Both the position numbers and the translations under genes were made by a program. From contig CABPWC010000045.1 in the NCBI GenBank assembly GCA_902461025.1, positions 1-12,046 of the forward strand: DNA of 12,046 nt, given 5' to 3'. Positions 1 through 6,716 of the stretch are shown one piece after another. This DNA comes from an uncultured Streptococcus sp. GTDB lineage: Bacteria > Bacillota > Bacilli > Lactobacillales > Streptococcaceae. The notes beneath the pieces are model-generated. The model was given only the letters and a program-made list of their open reading frames with translations, was not told where the DNA came from and did no database searches. Within the stretch, counting starts at the first letter, position 1, and each line of letters starts with the position of its first letter.

Positions 1-226
1 TCTTCATCCCTTCTTCCAAATCAAAACCTAGTTTCTGATAAATACCTGACCAAATAGTTGCTTGGATAACAGCTCGATCATCTTTTAGAGAAAAATATTG
101 ATGAGTTGGACGCTTGCGAAAGTTAGAAACCTGACCAGTTAAATAGACCCTCTCCAAGTATGGGTCTTTATCGAATTTCATTTTCAGATACTTAGTCAAA
201 GTTGTTACCGACAAATACTTTTCCAT
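1..226 (-). CDS. xseA: Exodeoxyribonuclease VII large subunit, N-terminal part (cut by window edge)
   Basis: The catalytic large subunit of exonuclease VII degrades single-stranded DNA from both ends, together with the small subunit XseB, in the cytoplasm. Only the first 75 codons are inside the window. The translation begins MEKYLSVTTLTKYLKMKFD and continues with DPYLERVYLTGQVSNF and YFSLKDDRAVIQATIW. This is the N-terminal OB-fold that binds single-stranded DNA in this family, where the full protein is usually about 400 to 450 residues. The ATG at 224-226 is supported by a strong AAGGAGG placed 5 bases upstream. The gene has its own promoter (263-271) and is separated from eno by the eno terminator, so it is a separate transcription unit. 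The family call is secure; the rest of the gene, including the catalytic part, is outside the window. Confidence 0.93.
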   Translation of the reverse strand, partial: MEKYLSVTTLTKYLKMKFDKDPYLERVYLTGQVSNFRKRPTHQYFSLKDDRAVIQATIWSGIYQKLGFDLEEGMK

Positions 227-262
227 CTCAACCTCCTTCTTTCTCTAGTTTTCCTGGGTATT

Positions 263-271
263 ATTATACCA
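263..271 (-). promoter_or_regulatory. Extended -10 promoter of xseA
   Basis: On the minus strand the sequence reads TGGTATAAT, a perfect -10 hexamer (263-268) with the TGn extension (269-271). No good -35 hexamer lies at 16-18 bases, which is normal for extended -10 promoters. It lies about 37 bases upstream of the xseA start codon, leaving room for the AAGGAGG ribosome binding site. Confidence 0.72.
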
Positions 272-354
272 AAAAAACGTTTAAAAATCTCTCTTTTCAC
301 CTCTAGAATACGAAAACAAGACTGGATTTCTTTGAGCTTGTCTTATAATATACA

Positions 355-382
355 AAAGCCCTCGGAAAAATCCAAGGGCTTT
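355..382 (-). terminator. Intrinsic terminator of eno
   Basis: AAAGCCCT (355-362) pairs with AGGGCTTT (375-382), and two or three further pairs close inside after one mismatch, leaving a short A-rich loop. On the minus strand the stem is followed by TTTTG. It starts about 20 bases after the eno stop codon and separates eno from xseA. The T-run after the stem is short, so termination may rely partly on the stable GC core. Confidence 0.8.
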
Positions 383-402
383 CATTAGTTCACTGAACTA
401 TT

Positions 403-1707
403 TTATTTTTTCAAGTTGTAGAATGATTTCAATCCACGGTATTCAGCTACTTCACCAAGTTGATCTTCGATACGAAGCAATTGGTTGTATTTAGCGATAC
501 GGTCTGTACGTGAAAGTGAACCAGTCTTGATTTGTCCTGCGTTTGTTGCAACTGCGATGTCAGCGATTGTTGAATCTTCAGTTTCACCTGAACGGTGTGA
601 TACAACGGCAGTGTAACCAGCTTCTTTCGCCATTTCGATAGCGTCGAATGTTTCAGTAAGAGTACCGATTTGGTTAACTTTGATAAGGATTGAGTTAGCA
701 GCACCTTCTTCGATACCACGTGAAAGGTAGTCAGTGTTTGTTACGAAGAAGTCGTCACCAACCAATTGAACTTTACCACCAAGACGTTCAGTAAGAGCTT
801 TCCAACCGTCCCAGTCGTTTTCGTCCATACCATCTTCGATAGTGATGATTGGGTATTTGTTTACCAATTCTTCAAGGTAGTCGATTTGTTCAGCAGCAGT
901 GCGGACAGCAGCTCCTTCACCTTCGAATTTAGTGTAGTCGTATACTTGACGTTCTTTATCGTAGAATTCTGATGATGCACAGTCAAATCCGATAAATACG
1001 TCTTTACCTGGAACATAACCAGCAGCTTCGATAGCAGCAAGGATAGTTTCAACACCATCTTCAGTTCCTTCGAAACGAGGAGCGAATCCACCTTCGTCAC
1101 CTACAGCTGTTTCAAGACCACGAGATTTAAGGATTTTCTTAAGAGCGTGGAAGATTTCAGCACCCCAACGAAGAGCTTCTTTGAATGTAGGTGCACCAGC
1201 AGGTACGATCATGAATTCTTGGAAAGCGATTGGAGCGTCTGAGTGAGAACCACCGTTGATGATGTTCATCATTGGAGTTGGAAGAACTTTAGTGTTGAAT
1301 CCACCAAGGTAGCTGTAAAGTGGGATTTCAAGGTAGTCAGCAGCAGCGCGAGCTACAGCGATAGACACACCAAGGATTGCGTTTGCACCCAATTTACCTT
1401 TGTTAGGAGTACCGTCAAGAGCGATCATAGCACGGTCGATAGCTTGTTGATCACGTACATCGTAGCCGATGATAGCTTCAGCAATGATGTTGTTTACGTT
1501 GTCAACAGCTTTTTGTGTACCAAGACCACCGTAACGAGATTTGTCACCGTCGCGAAGTTCAACTGCTTCGTGTTCACCAGTAGAAGCTCCTGATGGAACC
1601 ATACCACGTCCGAAAGCACCTGATTCAGTGTAAACTTCTACTTCAAGTGTTGGGTTACCGCGTGAGTCTAGGACTTCGCGAGCGTAAACATCAGTAATAA
1701 TTGACAT
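403..1707 (-). CDS. eno: Enolase (phosphopyruvate hydratase)
   Basis: Enolase converts 2-phosphoglycerate to phosphoenolpyruvate in glycolysis. The protein is 434 residues, the usual length in streptococci. Visible features are the loop SGASTGEHE (39-47), metal ligands D242, E291 and D318, the acid/base E205 in GDEGGFAP, the catalytic K343 in the signature LIKVNQIGTLTET, and SHRSGETEDS (370-379). The start at 1707 is supported by AAAGGAG upstream. Streptococcal enolase also appears on the cell surface without a signal peptide and binds plasminogen through the C-terminal lysine pair (K433, K434, present here) and an internal motif near residues 248-256. Here that motif reads FYDKERQVY, with Q at 254 where pneumococcus, as I recall it, has K. 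Synonymous codon choice looks strongly restricted, as expected for a highly expressed gene. It is monocistronic, with its own promoter and terminator. Confidence 0.99.
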   Translation of the reverse strand: MSIITDVYAREVLDSRGNPTLEVEVYTESGAFGRGMVPSGASTGEHEAVELRDGDKSRYGGLGTQKAVDNVNNIIAEAIIGYDVRDQQAIDRAMIALDGTPNKGKLGANAILGVSIAVARAAADYLEIPLYSYLGGFNTKVLPTPMMNIINGGSHSDAPIAFQEFMIVPAGAPTFKEALRWGAEIFHALKKILKSRGLETAVGDEGGFAPRFEGTEDGVETILAAIEAAGYVPGKDVFIGFDCASSEFYDKERQVYDYTKFEGEGAAVRTAAEQIDYLEELVNKYPIITIEDGMDENDWDGWKALTERLGGKVQLVGDDFFVTNTDYLSRGIEEGAANSILIKVNQIGTLTETFDAIEMAKEAGYTAVVSHRSGETEDSTIADIAVATNAGQIKTGSLSRTDRIAKYNQLLRIEDQLGEVAEYRGLKSFYNLKK

Positions 1708-1745
1708 TTTTTACTCTCCTTTGAGTTAAATTATTTTACACCTCT

Positions 1746-1774
1746 ATGATACATCAAAAAGATACCTTTTTCAA
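1746..1774 (-). promoter_or_regulatory. Sigma-A promoter of eno
   Basis: On the minus strand TTGAAA (1769-1774) and TATCAT (1746-1751) are separated by exactly 17 bases. Transcription should begin near 1738-1740, giving a leader of about 30 bases that contains the AAAGGAG site. Confidence 0.82.
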
Positions 1775-1816
1775 GAAAAAACGTTATCTTTGTGCAAATT
1801 TTCCTTAAGTTTATAA

Positions 1817-1830
1817 AGTAATCGCTTTCT
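1817..1830. promoter_or_regulatory. Candidate CcpA (cre) site between eno and the yueI-like gene
   Basis: AGTAATCGCTTTCT fits the cre consensus TGWAANCGNTNWCA at 12 of 14 positions on the plus strand, with mismatches only at the two outermost bases. It lies about 80-90 bases upstream of the predicted eno start of transcription and about 40-53 bases upstream of that of the plus-strand gene. It could serve either promoter. Because it matches a short degenerate consensus in AT-rich DNA, chance is possible. Confidence 0.4.
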
Positions 1831-1854
1831 TTTTCTCTTGTTTTACCAGTTTTG

Positions 1855-1863
1855 TGATATACT
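1855..1863 (+). promoter_or_regulatory. Extended -10 promoter of the yueI-like gene
   Basis: TGATATACT is a TGn-extended -10 element (hexamer TATACT, 1858-1863). No convincing -35 hexamer lies at 16-18 bases. The ATG at 1870 begins seven bases after the hexamer, so the predicted transcription start coincides with the start codon. Confidence 0.65.
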
Positions 1864-1869
1864 ATTTTT

Positions 1870-2313
1870 ATGACAGACGTATCTAAACAACTATTAGAAA
1901 AAGCTCATGGCGGGCTTAAACTAAATCCAGACGAACAAAGGCGTTTTCTTGGCACTTTTGAGGAACGTGTACTTGGTTATGCAAGTCTTGAAACTGCAAA
2001 TGATGACAAATTCCAAAAAGGTTTTTTGACTATTTTAGAGTGCTTAAAAAAAGAGACTGAACCTCTTTTTGTCAAAATTTCTCCTCAGGTTGAGTTTGAA
2101 AAGCAGGTTTATTATTTAAAAAATGCCAAAGCTTCTGATTGCCAAGCAACCATTGTTTCTGAAGATCATGATTCTTCTCCTTTTGGACTAGTTATCCATA
2201 GCGATAATCCTGTCCAAGCAAGTGAAAAAGACCTCAGAAAGGCCTTTTCAGATTTGTGGCAAGAAAAGGAAACTAAAGCTCCAACCTCTCTCTGGAAAAA
2301 ATGGTTTGGTTAA
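1870..2313 (+). CDS. YueI-like DUF1694 family protein, probably translated from a leaderless mRNA
   Basis: This is a cytoplasmic protein of 147 residues without signal peptide or membrane segment. It resembles the Firmicutes YueI/DUF1694 family, whose function is unknown to me. The family-like features are LGTFEERV (27-34) and the block FGLVIHSDNPV (105-115), followed by a charged C-terminal region ending SLWKKWFG. The start is notable: there is no Shine-Dalgarno sequence before the ATG at 1870 and no other Met in the first half of the protein, while a TGATATACT promoter element ends only six bases before the ATG. The simplest reading is a leaderless transcript. The gene is the only plus-strand gene here, divergent from eno and convergent with glycerate kinase, whose stop codon it overlaps on TTAA. 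No terminator hairpin follows it. Confidence 0.85.
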   Translation: MTDVSKQLLEKAHGGLKLNPDEQRRFLGTFEERVLGYASLETANDDKFQKGFLTILECLKKETEPLFVKISPQVEFEKQVYYLKNAKASDCQATIVSEDHDSSPFGLVIHSDNPVQASEKDLRKAFSDLWQEKETKAPTSLWKKWFG

Positions 2314-3425
2314 TTCTTTTTTAAAGACAGTATTTGAGCAATACTTGCCGCGGTATGTTCTAAATAGGTGGCTGCATTTTTTAGACTATTTTCCAATGGC
2401 TCGCTTTTTTCAAGTATCGAAAAAGCGGCAATGATATTCTCAAATGGTAGGGAGGGTAAATCCTGATCTAAACTGCCACAAATAGCAATGACCGGAACAC
2501 CCTTAGGTGTTCTTTTTGCTACTCCGATTGGAGCCTTGCCAGCTAAACTTTGAGAATCTAATCTACCTTCACCAACAATTATGAGATCAGCATCTGCTAC
2601 CTTTTCATCGAAATTAATCAAGTCCAAACAAGTTTGAATGCCTGATACGATTTCTGCTCCAGCAAATACACACAAACCAGCAGCAATGCCACCACCAGCT
2701 CCTGCGCCCTCTAACATGAATACATCTGGGTCAATATTCTCATAAAATTCCCTAATCGCCTCGTCAACCTCTTCAAATTCATAAGGCTTTAAGCCTTTTT
2801 GCTTCCCAAATGTATAGGTGGCGCCACGGGGTCCACAAAGAGGATTAGTCACATCTGCTAGGATTCTTATATGAACGTCTGCAGGAATTTCAATGACTCT
2901 CTCCTTGGAAATTTTCCTGATAGCAGACAGAGATTGGCCACATGCCTGAAGTTCATTCCCATTTTCATCGTAAAACTGATAACCGATTCCAGCAGCAATA
3001 CCAATACCACCATCGTTACTAGCCGTACCACCGACACCGATGTAGATATCTTTTACCCCTCGGTCTATGAAATGGAGAATAAGTTGACCAATCCCCTTTG
3101 TTTGAATCTCTAGTGGATATCGTTTTTCATTAGGAATTTTTTCAAGACCGATTAAATCTACAACTTCAAACAGGGCTAATTCCCCTTTTTCATAATAGCG
3201 TATTTGAACCTCATCACCAAAAGGTCCGGTTACCTGGACTGTTTTTTCTTCCAGATCTAGTGAACTTTTAATAGCATTTACAGTCCCTTCACCTCCATCA
3301 CCGACAGGTAAAAGCAGATATTCAGCATCTGGGATCACCCTTTTAAATCCTCTTTTTATAGCTTCTGCTACTTGGTTTGCGGGAAGACTCTCTTTGAAAG
3401 AGTCCGGTGCGATGACAATTTTCAT
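2310..3425 (-). CDS. Glycerate kinase (GlxK/GarK family)
   Basis: The enzyme phosphorylates D-glycerate with ATP. Members of the GarK/GlxK family generally produce 2-phosphoglycerate, the substrate of enolase. I place the start at the second ATG (3423-3425, protein beginning MKIVIAPDSFKESL, 371 residues). AGAGG is 7 bases upstream of it but almost touches the other in-frame ATG two codons upstream (3431). Family blocks seen, counted from that ATG: LPVGDGGEGTV (39-49), GVGGTASNDGGIG (130-142), DVTNPLCGPRGATYTFG (191-207), GAGAGGGIAAGL (240-251) and GEGRLDSQSLAGK (285-297). It follows serB after fewer than 20 bases, so the two are almost certainly one transcript. Its stop codon overlaps that of the plus-strand yueI-like gene. 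The family is clear; the phosphorylated position (2 versus 3) is inferred from family membership. Confidence 0.93.
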   Translation of the reverse strand: MKIVIAPDSFKESLPANQVAEAIKRGFKRVIPDAEYLLLPVGDGGEGTVNAIKSSLDLEEKTVQVTGPFGDEVQIRYYEKGELALFEVVDLIGLEKIPNEKRYPLEIQTKGIGQLILHFIDRGVKDIYIGVGGTASNDGGIGIAAGIGYQFYDENGNELQACGQSLSAIRKISKERVIEIPADVHIRILADVTNPLCGPRGATYTFGKQKGLKPYEFEEVDEAIREFYENIDPDVFMLEGAGAGGGIAAGLCVFAGAEIVSGIQTCLDLINFDEKVADADLIIVGEGRLDSQSLAGKAPIGVAKRTPKGVPVIAICGSLDQDLPSLPFENIIAAFSILEKSEPLENSLKNAATYLEHTAASIAQILSLKKN

Positions 3426-3443
3426 GTTCATTCCTCTTTCTAA

Positions 3444-4085
3444 CTAAAGGAGATTTATTTTTTCTAAAACTTTTGCAAAATCTCTTTCATCTACCTGAAG
3501 ATTTATTTCCTTTTTCACAATATCCTTAGCGCAGAAAGCTATAGCAAATCCTGATCGTTTAAGCATGGCCAAATCATTAGCACCATCACCAATCGCAATC
3601 GTTCTCTCAACAGGCACTTGTAATTCTTGAGCCCATCTCACGAGGGTTGCTTCTTTTACTTCTCTGCTTATAACCGGACCAATAAGATTGCCAGTTAAAT
3701 GTCCATCTTTTATTTCCAGTTGATTAGCAGTACATAATGAAATCCCCAAATCTTTTGCTAATCTTTCCACGATGGTCGTAAATCCACCTGATACTAAACC
3801 GACTTCTATCTGATTTTCTTGAAGAACTTTAATAAACTGGGCAGCGTTCTTACTAAGATGAAGCTCATGATAAATCTTATCAAAAACATTGATAGAGAGA
3901 CCTTTAAGAAGAGAAACACGTCTTTTTAAACTTGCTTCGAAGTCTAATTCTCCTCTCATAGCTTGAGCTGTTAGCAGGGCAACTTCTTTTTCGCATTCTG
4001 CCTCTTTCCCTAATAAATCAATAACCTCTTCTTCTATCAGAGTTCCATCTACATCGAGCACACAGAGACCGTTGATTGTTTTCAT
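3444..4085 (-). CDS. serB: Phosphoserine phosphatase-like HAD hydrolase (SerB)
   Basis: The likely reaction is O-phospho-L-serine to L-serine plus phosphate, the last step of serine synthesis. The protein has 213 residues, typical for single-domain SerB. HAD motifs are complete: I DVDGT (nucleophile D11, general acid D13), II SGG (99-101), III K144, and IV GDGANDLAML (166-175). AMRGELDFEASLKRRVSLLKGL is a SerB-type cap segment (42-63), and the acidic stretch EEEVID after motif I matches the substrate-contacting Glu of the family. Motif I has Gly where most SerB proteins have Ser (DxDST), so a different phosphate ester is possible. The ATG has AAGGA upstream at good spacing. It starts 26 bases after the glgA terminator and I see no strong promoter between, so it may depend on read-through. 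Glycerate kinase follows in the same unit. Confidence 0.85.
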   Translation of the reverse strand: MKTINGLCVLDVDGTLIEEEVIDLLGKEAECEKEVALLTAQAMRGELDFEASLKRRVSLLKGLSINVFDKIYHELHLSKNAAQFIKVLQENQIEVGLVSGGFTTIVERLAKDLGISLCTANQLEIKDGHLTGNLIGPVISREVKEATLVRWAQELQVPVERTIAIGDGANDLAMLKRSGFAIAFCAKDIVKKEINLQVDERDFAKVLEKINLL

Positions 4086-4111
4086 TTATAATCCTTACTT
4101 TATTATCTCAA

Positions 4112-4140
4112 AAAATCGTATGAAAGCATCATACGATTTT
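4112..4140 (-). terminator. Hairpin terminator of the glg operon
   Basis: A perfect 12-base-pair stem, AAAATCGTATGA (4112-4123) with TCATACGATTTT (4129-4140), encloses a 5-base loop. On the minus strand the stem leads into TTTTTTG. It begins six bases after the glgA stop codon. The stem has only four GC pairs, so termination may be incomplete, which would let serB and the glycerate kinase gene be read from the glg transcript. Confidence 0.85.
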
Positions 4141-4146
4141 ATTTAT

Positions 4147-5580
4147 TTAATTTGCTAAGCTGTGATACAAATCAAGATAAGACTGACAAGCTGTATCCCA
4201 AGAAAAGTCACATTCCATAGCTTGGACTTGAAGTCTCTTCCAAACGTCAGGATGATTATAGTAAACATCCAAAGCAGTTTGAAGAGCCCAGTTAAGCCAG
4301 TATGACGTCAAGTTGTCAAAACTAAATCCTGTACCCGTTCCTTCAATTGGATTAAACGGTTGGACAGTATCTCTCAACCCGCCCACCTCATGAACAAGTG
4401 GTAATGTTCCATAACGCATAGCCATCATTTGAGAAAGTCCACAAGGTTCAAAACGACTTGGCATGAGGAAAATATCACAGGCTGCATAAATTTCTTGTGC
4501 TAGCTTGACATCAAAGGTAATATTGGCAGATAGTTTATCTGGGAATACTTGACCAAACCATGAGAAGGCTTGTTCAAAACCAGGATCACCTGTACCCAAG
4601 AGAACGATTTGAACATCCTCTTGAAGCATGCGATGCAAACCTTCAACAACGACATCAAAACCTTTCTGTCTTGTCAAACGCGACACAATACCAATCATTG
4701 GAACATCAGGACGAACTGGAAGACCAACTTTCTCCTGAAGTTTAGCTTTATTCTGAGCTTTTCCTGATAGGTCTGATTTATTAAAATGATAATCCAACAA
4801 AGGATCCGTTTCTGGATTATAAAGATCCGTATCGATTCCATTTACAATACCAGAAACCTTACCAGACTCCATTCGAAGAATTTGATCCAAACCACATCCA
4901 AACTCTGTTGTCATGATTTCATAAGCATAGCTTGGCGATACAGTAGATACACGATCTGCATAGAGGATACCAGCCTTCATCCAGTTCAGGCAGTCATTCC
5001 AGCGAACTGTACCATCTGCATAGCGTTCAAAACCAACTCGGAACAAATCCCAAAGCATACCTTCAGAGAATTGACCTTGGAATTCCAGGTTGTGGATCGT
5101 TAAGACAGTCTTAATGTTTTGATAGGCTTGAATCCATCTGTATTTTTCCTTCAACAAGAAGGGAATCATAGCTGTATGATAATCATGAGCATGAAGAACA
5201 TCTGGAATAAAACCAATACGCTCCATAGCCTCCAGAGCCGCAAGTTGGAAGAAAGCAAAGCGTTCACCATCATCGAAGTCTCCGTATACGTGACCACGGA
5301 AGAAATAATACTGGTTGTCAATAAAGTAGAAAGTAACGCCATTTAAAACAGTTTTCTTTATTCCACAAAATTGTCTACGCCAACCAACATATACTTCAAA
5401 TTGAAGAACATCTTCAATTTGATCACCAAACTTGGCTTCCACCATGTCATAGTATGGCAGGATAACAGCAACTTCATGACCAGCTTTAACTAATGATTTT
5501 GGAAGAGCCCCGATAACATCTCCCAAGCCACCTGTTTTAGAAAAAGGGGCTCCTTCGGCTGCTACAAATAAAATTTTCAT
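4147..5580 (-). CDS. glgA: Glycogen synthase (ADP-glucose type)
   Basis: GlgA transfers glucose from ADP-glucose to the non-reducing end of an alpha-1,4-glucan (GT5 family, GT-B fold, cytoplasm). At 477 residues it has the standard bacterial length. The N-terminal KTGGLGDV (15-22) contains the ADP-glucose-binding Lys15. R301 and K306 in SRLTRQKG, and SRFEPCGLSQ (375-384) with the catalytic-site E378, are all present. TIHNLEFQG (161-169) and the C-terminal GTGF (416-419) also fit the family. The start codon overlaps the glgD stop as ATGA, a 4-base overlap that suggests translational coupling, and AGAGGA lies about 9 bases upstream inside glgD. It is the last gene of the operon. Confidence 0.97.
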   Translation of the reverse strand: MKILFVAAEGAPFSKTGGLGDVIGALPKSLVKAGHEVAVILPYYDMVEAKFGDQIEDVLQFEVYVGWRRQFCGIKKTVLNGVTFYFIDNQYYFFRGHVYGDFDDGERFAFFQLAALEAMERIGFIPDVLHAHDYHTAMIPFLLKEKYRWIQAYQNIKTVLTIHNLEFQGQFSEGMLWDLFRVGFERYADGTVRWNDCLNWMKAGILYADRVSTVSPSYAYEIMTTEFGCGLDQILRMESGKVSGIVNGIDTDLYNPETDPLLDYHFNKSDLSGKAQNKAKLQEKVGLPVRPDVPMIGIVSRLTRQKGFDVVVEGLHRMLQEDVQIVLLGTGDPGFEQAFSWFGQVFPDKLSANITFDVKLAQEIYAACDIFLMPSRFEPCGLSQMMAMRYGTLPLVHEVGGLRDTVQPFNPIEGTGTGFSFDNLTSYWLNWALQTALDVYYNHPDVWKRLQVQAMECDFSWDTACQSYLDLYHSLAN

Positions 5581-6716
5581 GAAAGAATGTCCTCTGTTAC
5601 TTTTTCACCTTTTTTGATGACAACAGGATTTTCTGCTGTACCACGAATAACAACTCCATCAGCTACTTCAGCACCCTTATCAATAATTGCATACTCAACT
5701 TGAGCACCTTCACCAATGACAACACGAGGGAAAACAATAGATTCTTTAACTAAGCTATCTTTATGAATTTGAACATTACGCGAAACAACTGAACGAACAA
5801 CCTTACCTTCGACAATACTACCAGAAGCAAACTGCGAAGTATTTACTTCACAACCAGGTGCATAATAAGTTGGTTCTTCGTTTTTCACCTTTGTGTGAAT
5901 CTTTTGATTTGGAGAGAATAAAGAGTAGAATTTATGCTGATCAAGCATATCAATATTGGCTTGGTAGTATGTTTCTACAGAATGAATATTTGCTAAGTAA
6001 CCAGTATACTCGTATGCAAAAGCGCCTGATTCCGCTGCCAAGTCACGTAGAACATAACGTAGTTTTTCTGGGTGTTCTTTCTGAGCTTCTTCTTCCAGAC
6101 GTTCAATCAACCATTGAGTATCTACAACAAAGATATCCGTTGACATGTTGTAGTATTCTTGTTCAGCTTTTTTATCAAAGAGTTTGTGAGAGAGCACGTG
6201 GTCAGTTTCATCAATATCTAGGATAGCATTTACTTCTGAAATATCCTTTTTAGGTAGTTTCTTATAAACAACCGTAATAGGAGATTTTGTAGTATTATGC
6301 AAATGGAAAACCTGAGTAAGATCAATATTTACCAAAACGTCACAGTTCAAAGAAACCGTTTGGTTAGATCCAGAACGTTTTAAATAAGTCAAGAGTTGTT
6401 GATAATACTCTTTACCGACTGTACTGCTTTCTACACGTGTATTGTAAATACCTAGATAGTAGTGACTAAGTAGTGTATTCAAGCCCCATTCACGTCCTGA
6501 ACGAATGTGGTCAAATACAGAGCTGATGTTATCTTGTTGGAAGATTCCAAAGACACTTCGAACACCAGCATTTGCTAAACTTGAGAGTGGGAAGTCAATC
6601 AAACGATACTTTCCTCCAAATGGCAAACTTGCCACTGGACGGTTACTTGTCAAGGTTGACATATCATGAAAACCAACAGTGTTTCCTAAAATCGCTGAAT
6701 ATTTATCAATCTTCAT
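5577..6716 (-). CDS. glgD: GlgD, probably non-catalytic subunit of ADP-glucose pyrophosphorylase
   Basis: GlgD pairs with GlgC in Firmicutes to form the glucose-1-phosphate adenylyltransferase that makes ADP-glucose. The protein (379 residues) has the same layout as GlgC: a nucleotidyltransferase-like N-terminal domain (PFGGKYRLIDFPLSS, 32-46) and a C-terminal left-handed beta-helix of hexapeptide repeats from about residue 285. The catalytic signature is missing. GlgC has AGGQGTRL where GlgD has ILGNTVGFHDM, and the SGDH and FEEKP motifs of GlgC are replaced or absent (NCDV around residue 124). By analogy with studied GlgC/GlgD pairs, it is expected to modulate GlgC rather than catalyse. It starts inside the 3' end of glgC (11-base overlap) behind a GGGGG Shine-Dalgarno stretch. 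Confidence 0.96.
   Translation of the reverse strand: MKIDKYSAILGNTVGFHDMSTLTSNRPVASLPFGGKYRLIDFPLSSLANAGVRSVFGIFQQDNISSVFDHIRSGREWGLNTLLSHYYLGIYNTRVESSTVGKEYYQQLLTYLKRSGSNQTVSLNCDVLVNIDLTQVFHLHNTTKSPITVVYKKLPKKDISEVNAILDIDETDHVLSHKLFDKKAEQEYYNMSTDIFVVDTQWLIERLEEEAQKEHPEKLRYVLRDLAAESGAFAYEYTGYLANIHSVETYYQANIDMLDQHKFYSLFSPNQKIHTKVKNEEPTYYAPGCEVNTSQFASGSIVEGKVVRSVVSRNVQIHKDSLVKESIVFPRVVIGEGAQVEYAIIDKGAEVADGVVIRGTAENPVVIKKGEKVTEDILS

Noticed and set aside
344..349. Plus-strand TATAAT near the end of eno as an antisense promoter
   Set aside because: No -35 hexamer fits, and the eno terminator stem begins immediately downstream. AT-rich spacer DNA gives such matches by chance.
1243..1593. 116-codon plus-strand ORF opposite eno
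   Set aside because: It is low-complexity sequence (Ser, Thr, Val rich), has no ribosome binding site and lies wholly antisense to a highly conserved gene. The restricted codon use of eno keeps the opposite frame open.
2222..2434. 70-codon plus-strand ORF across the junction of the two convergent genes
   Set aside because: It overlaps the yueI-like gene in another frame and the glycerate kinase gene in antisense, and no ribosome binding site is seen.
3423..3431. Glycerate kinase start at the upstream ATG (3431)
   Set aside because: The AGAGG site is almost in contact with that ATG but is well spaced for the ATG at 3423-3425, where the family's usual MKIVIAPDSFK start appears.
5858..6226. 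122-codon plus-strand ORF opposite glgD
   Set aside because: No family resemblance, no ribosome binding site or promoter, and fully inside a clear conserved gene on the other strand.
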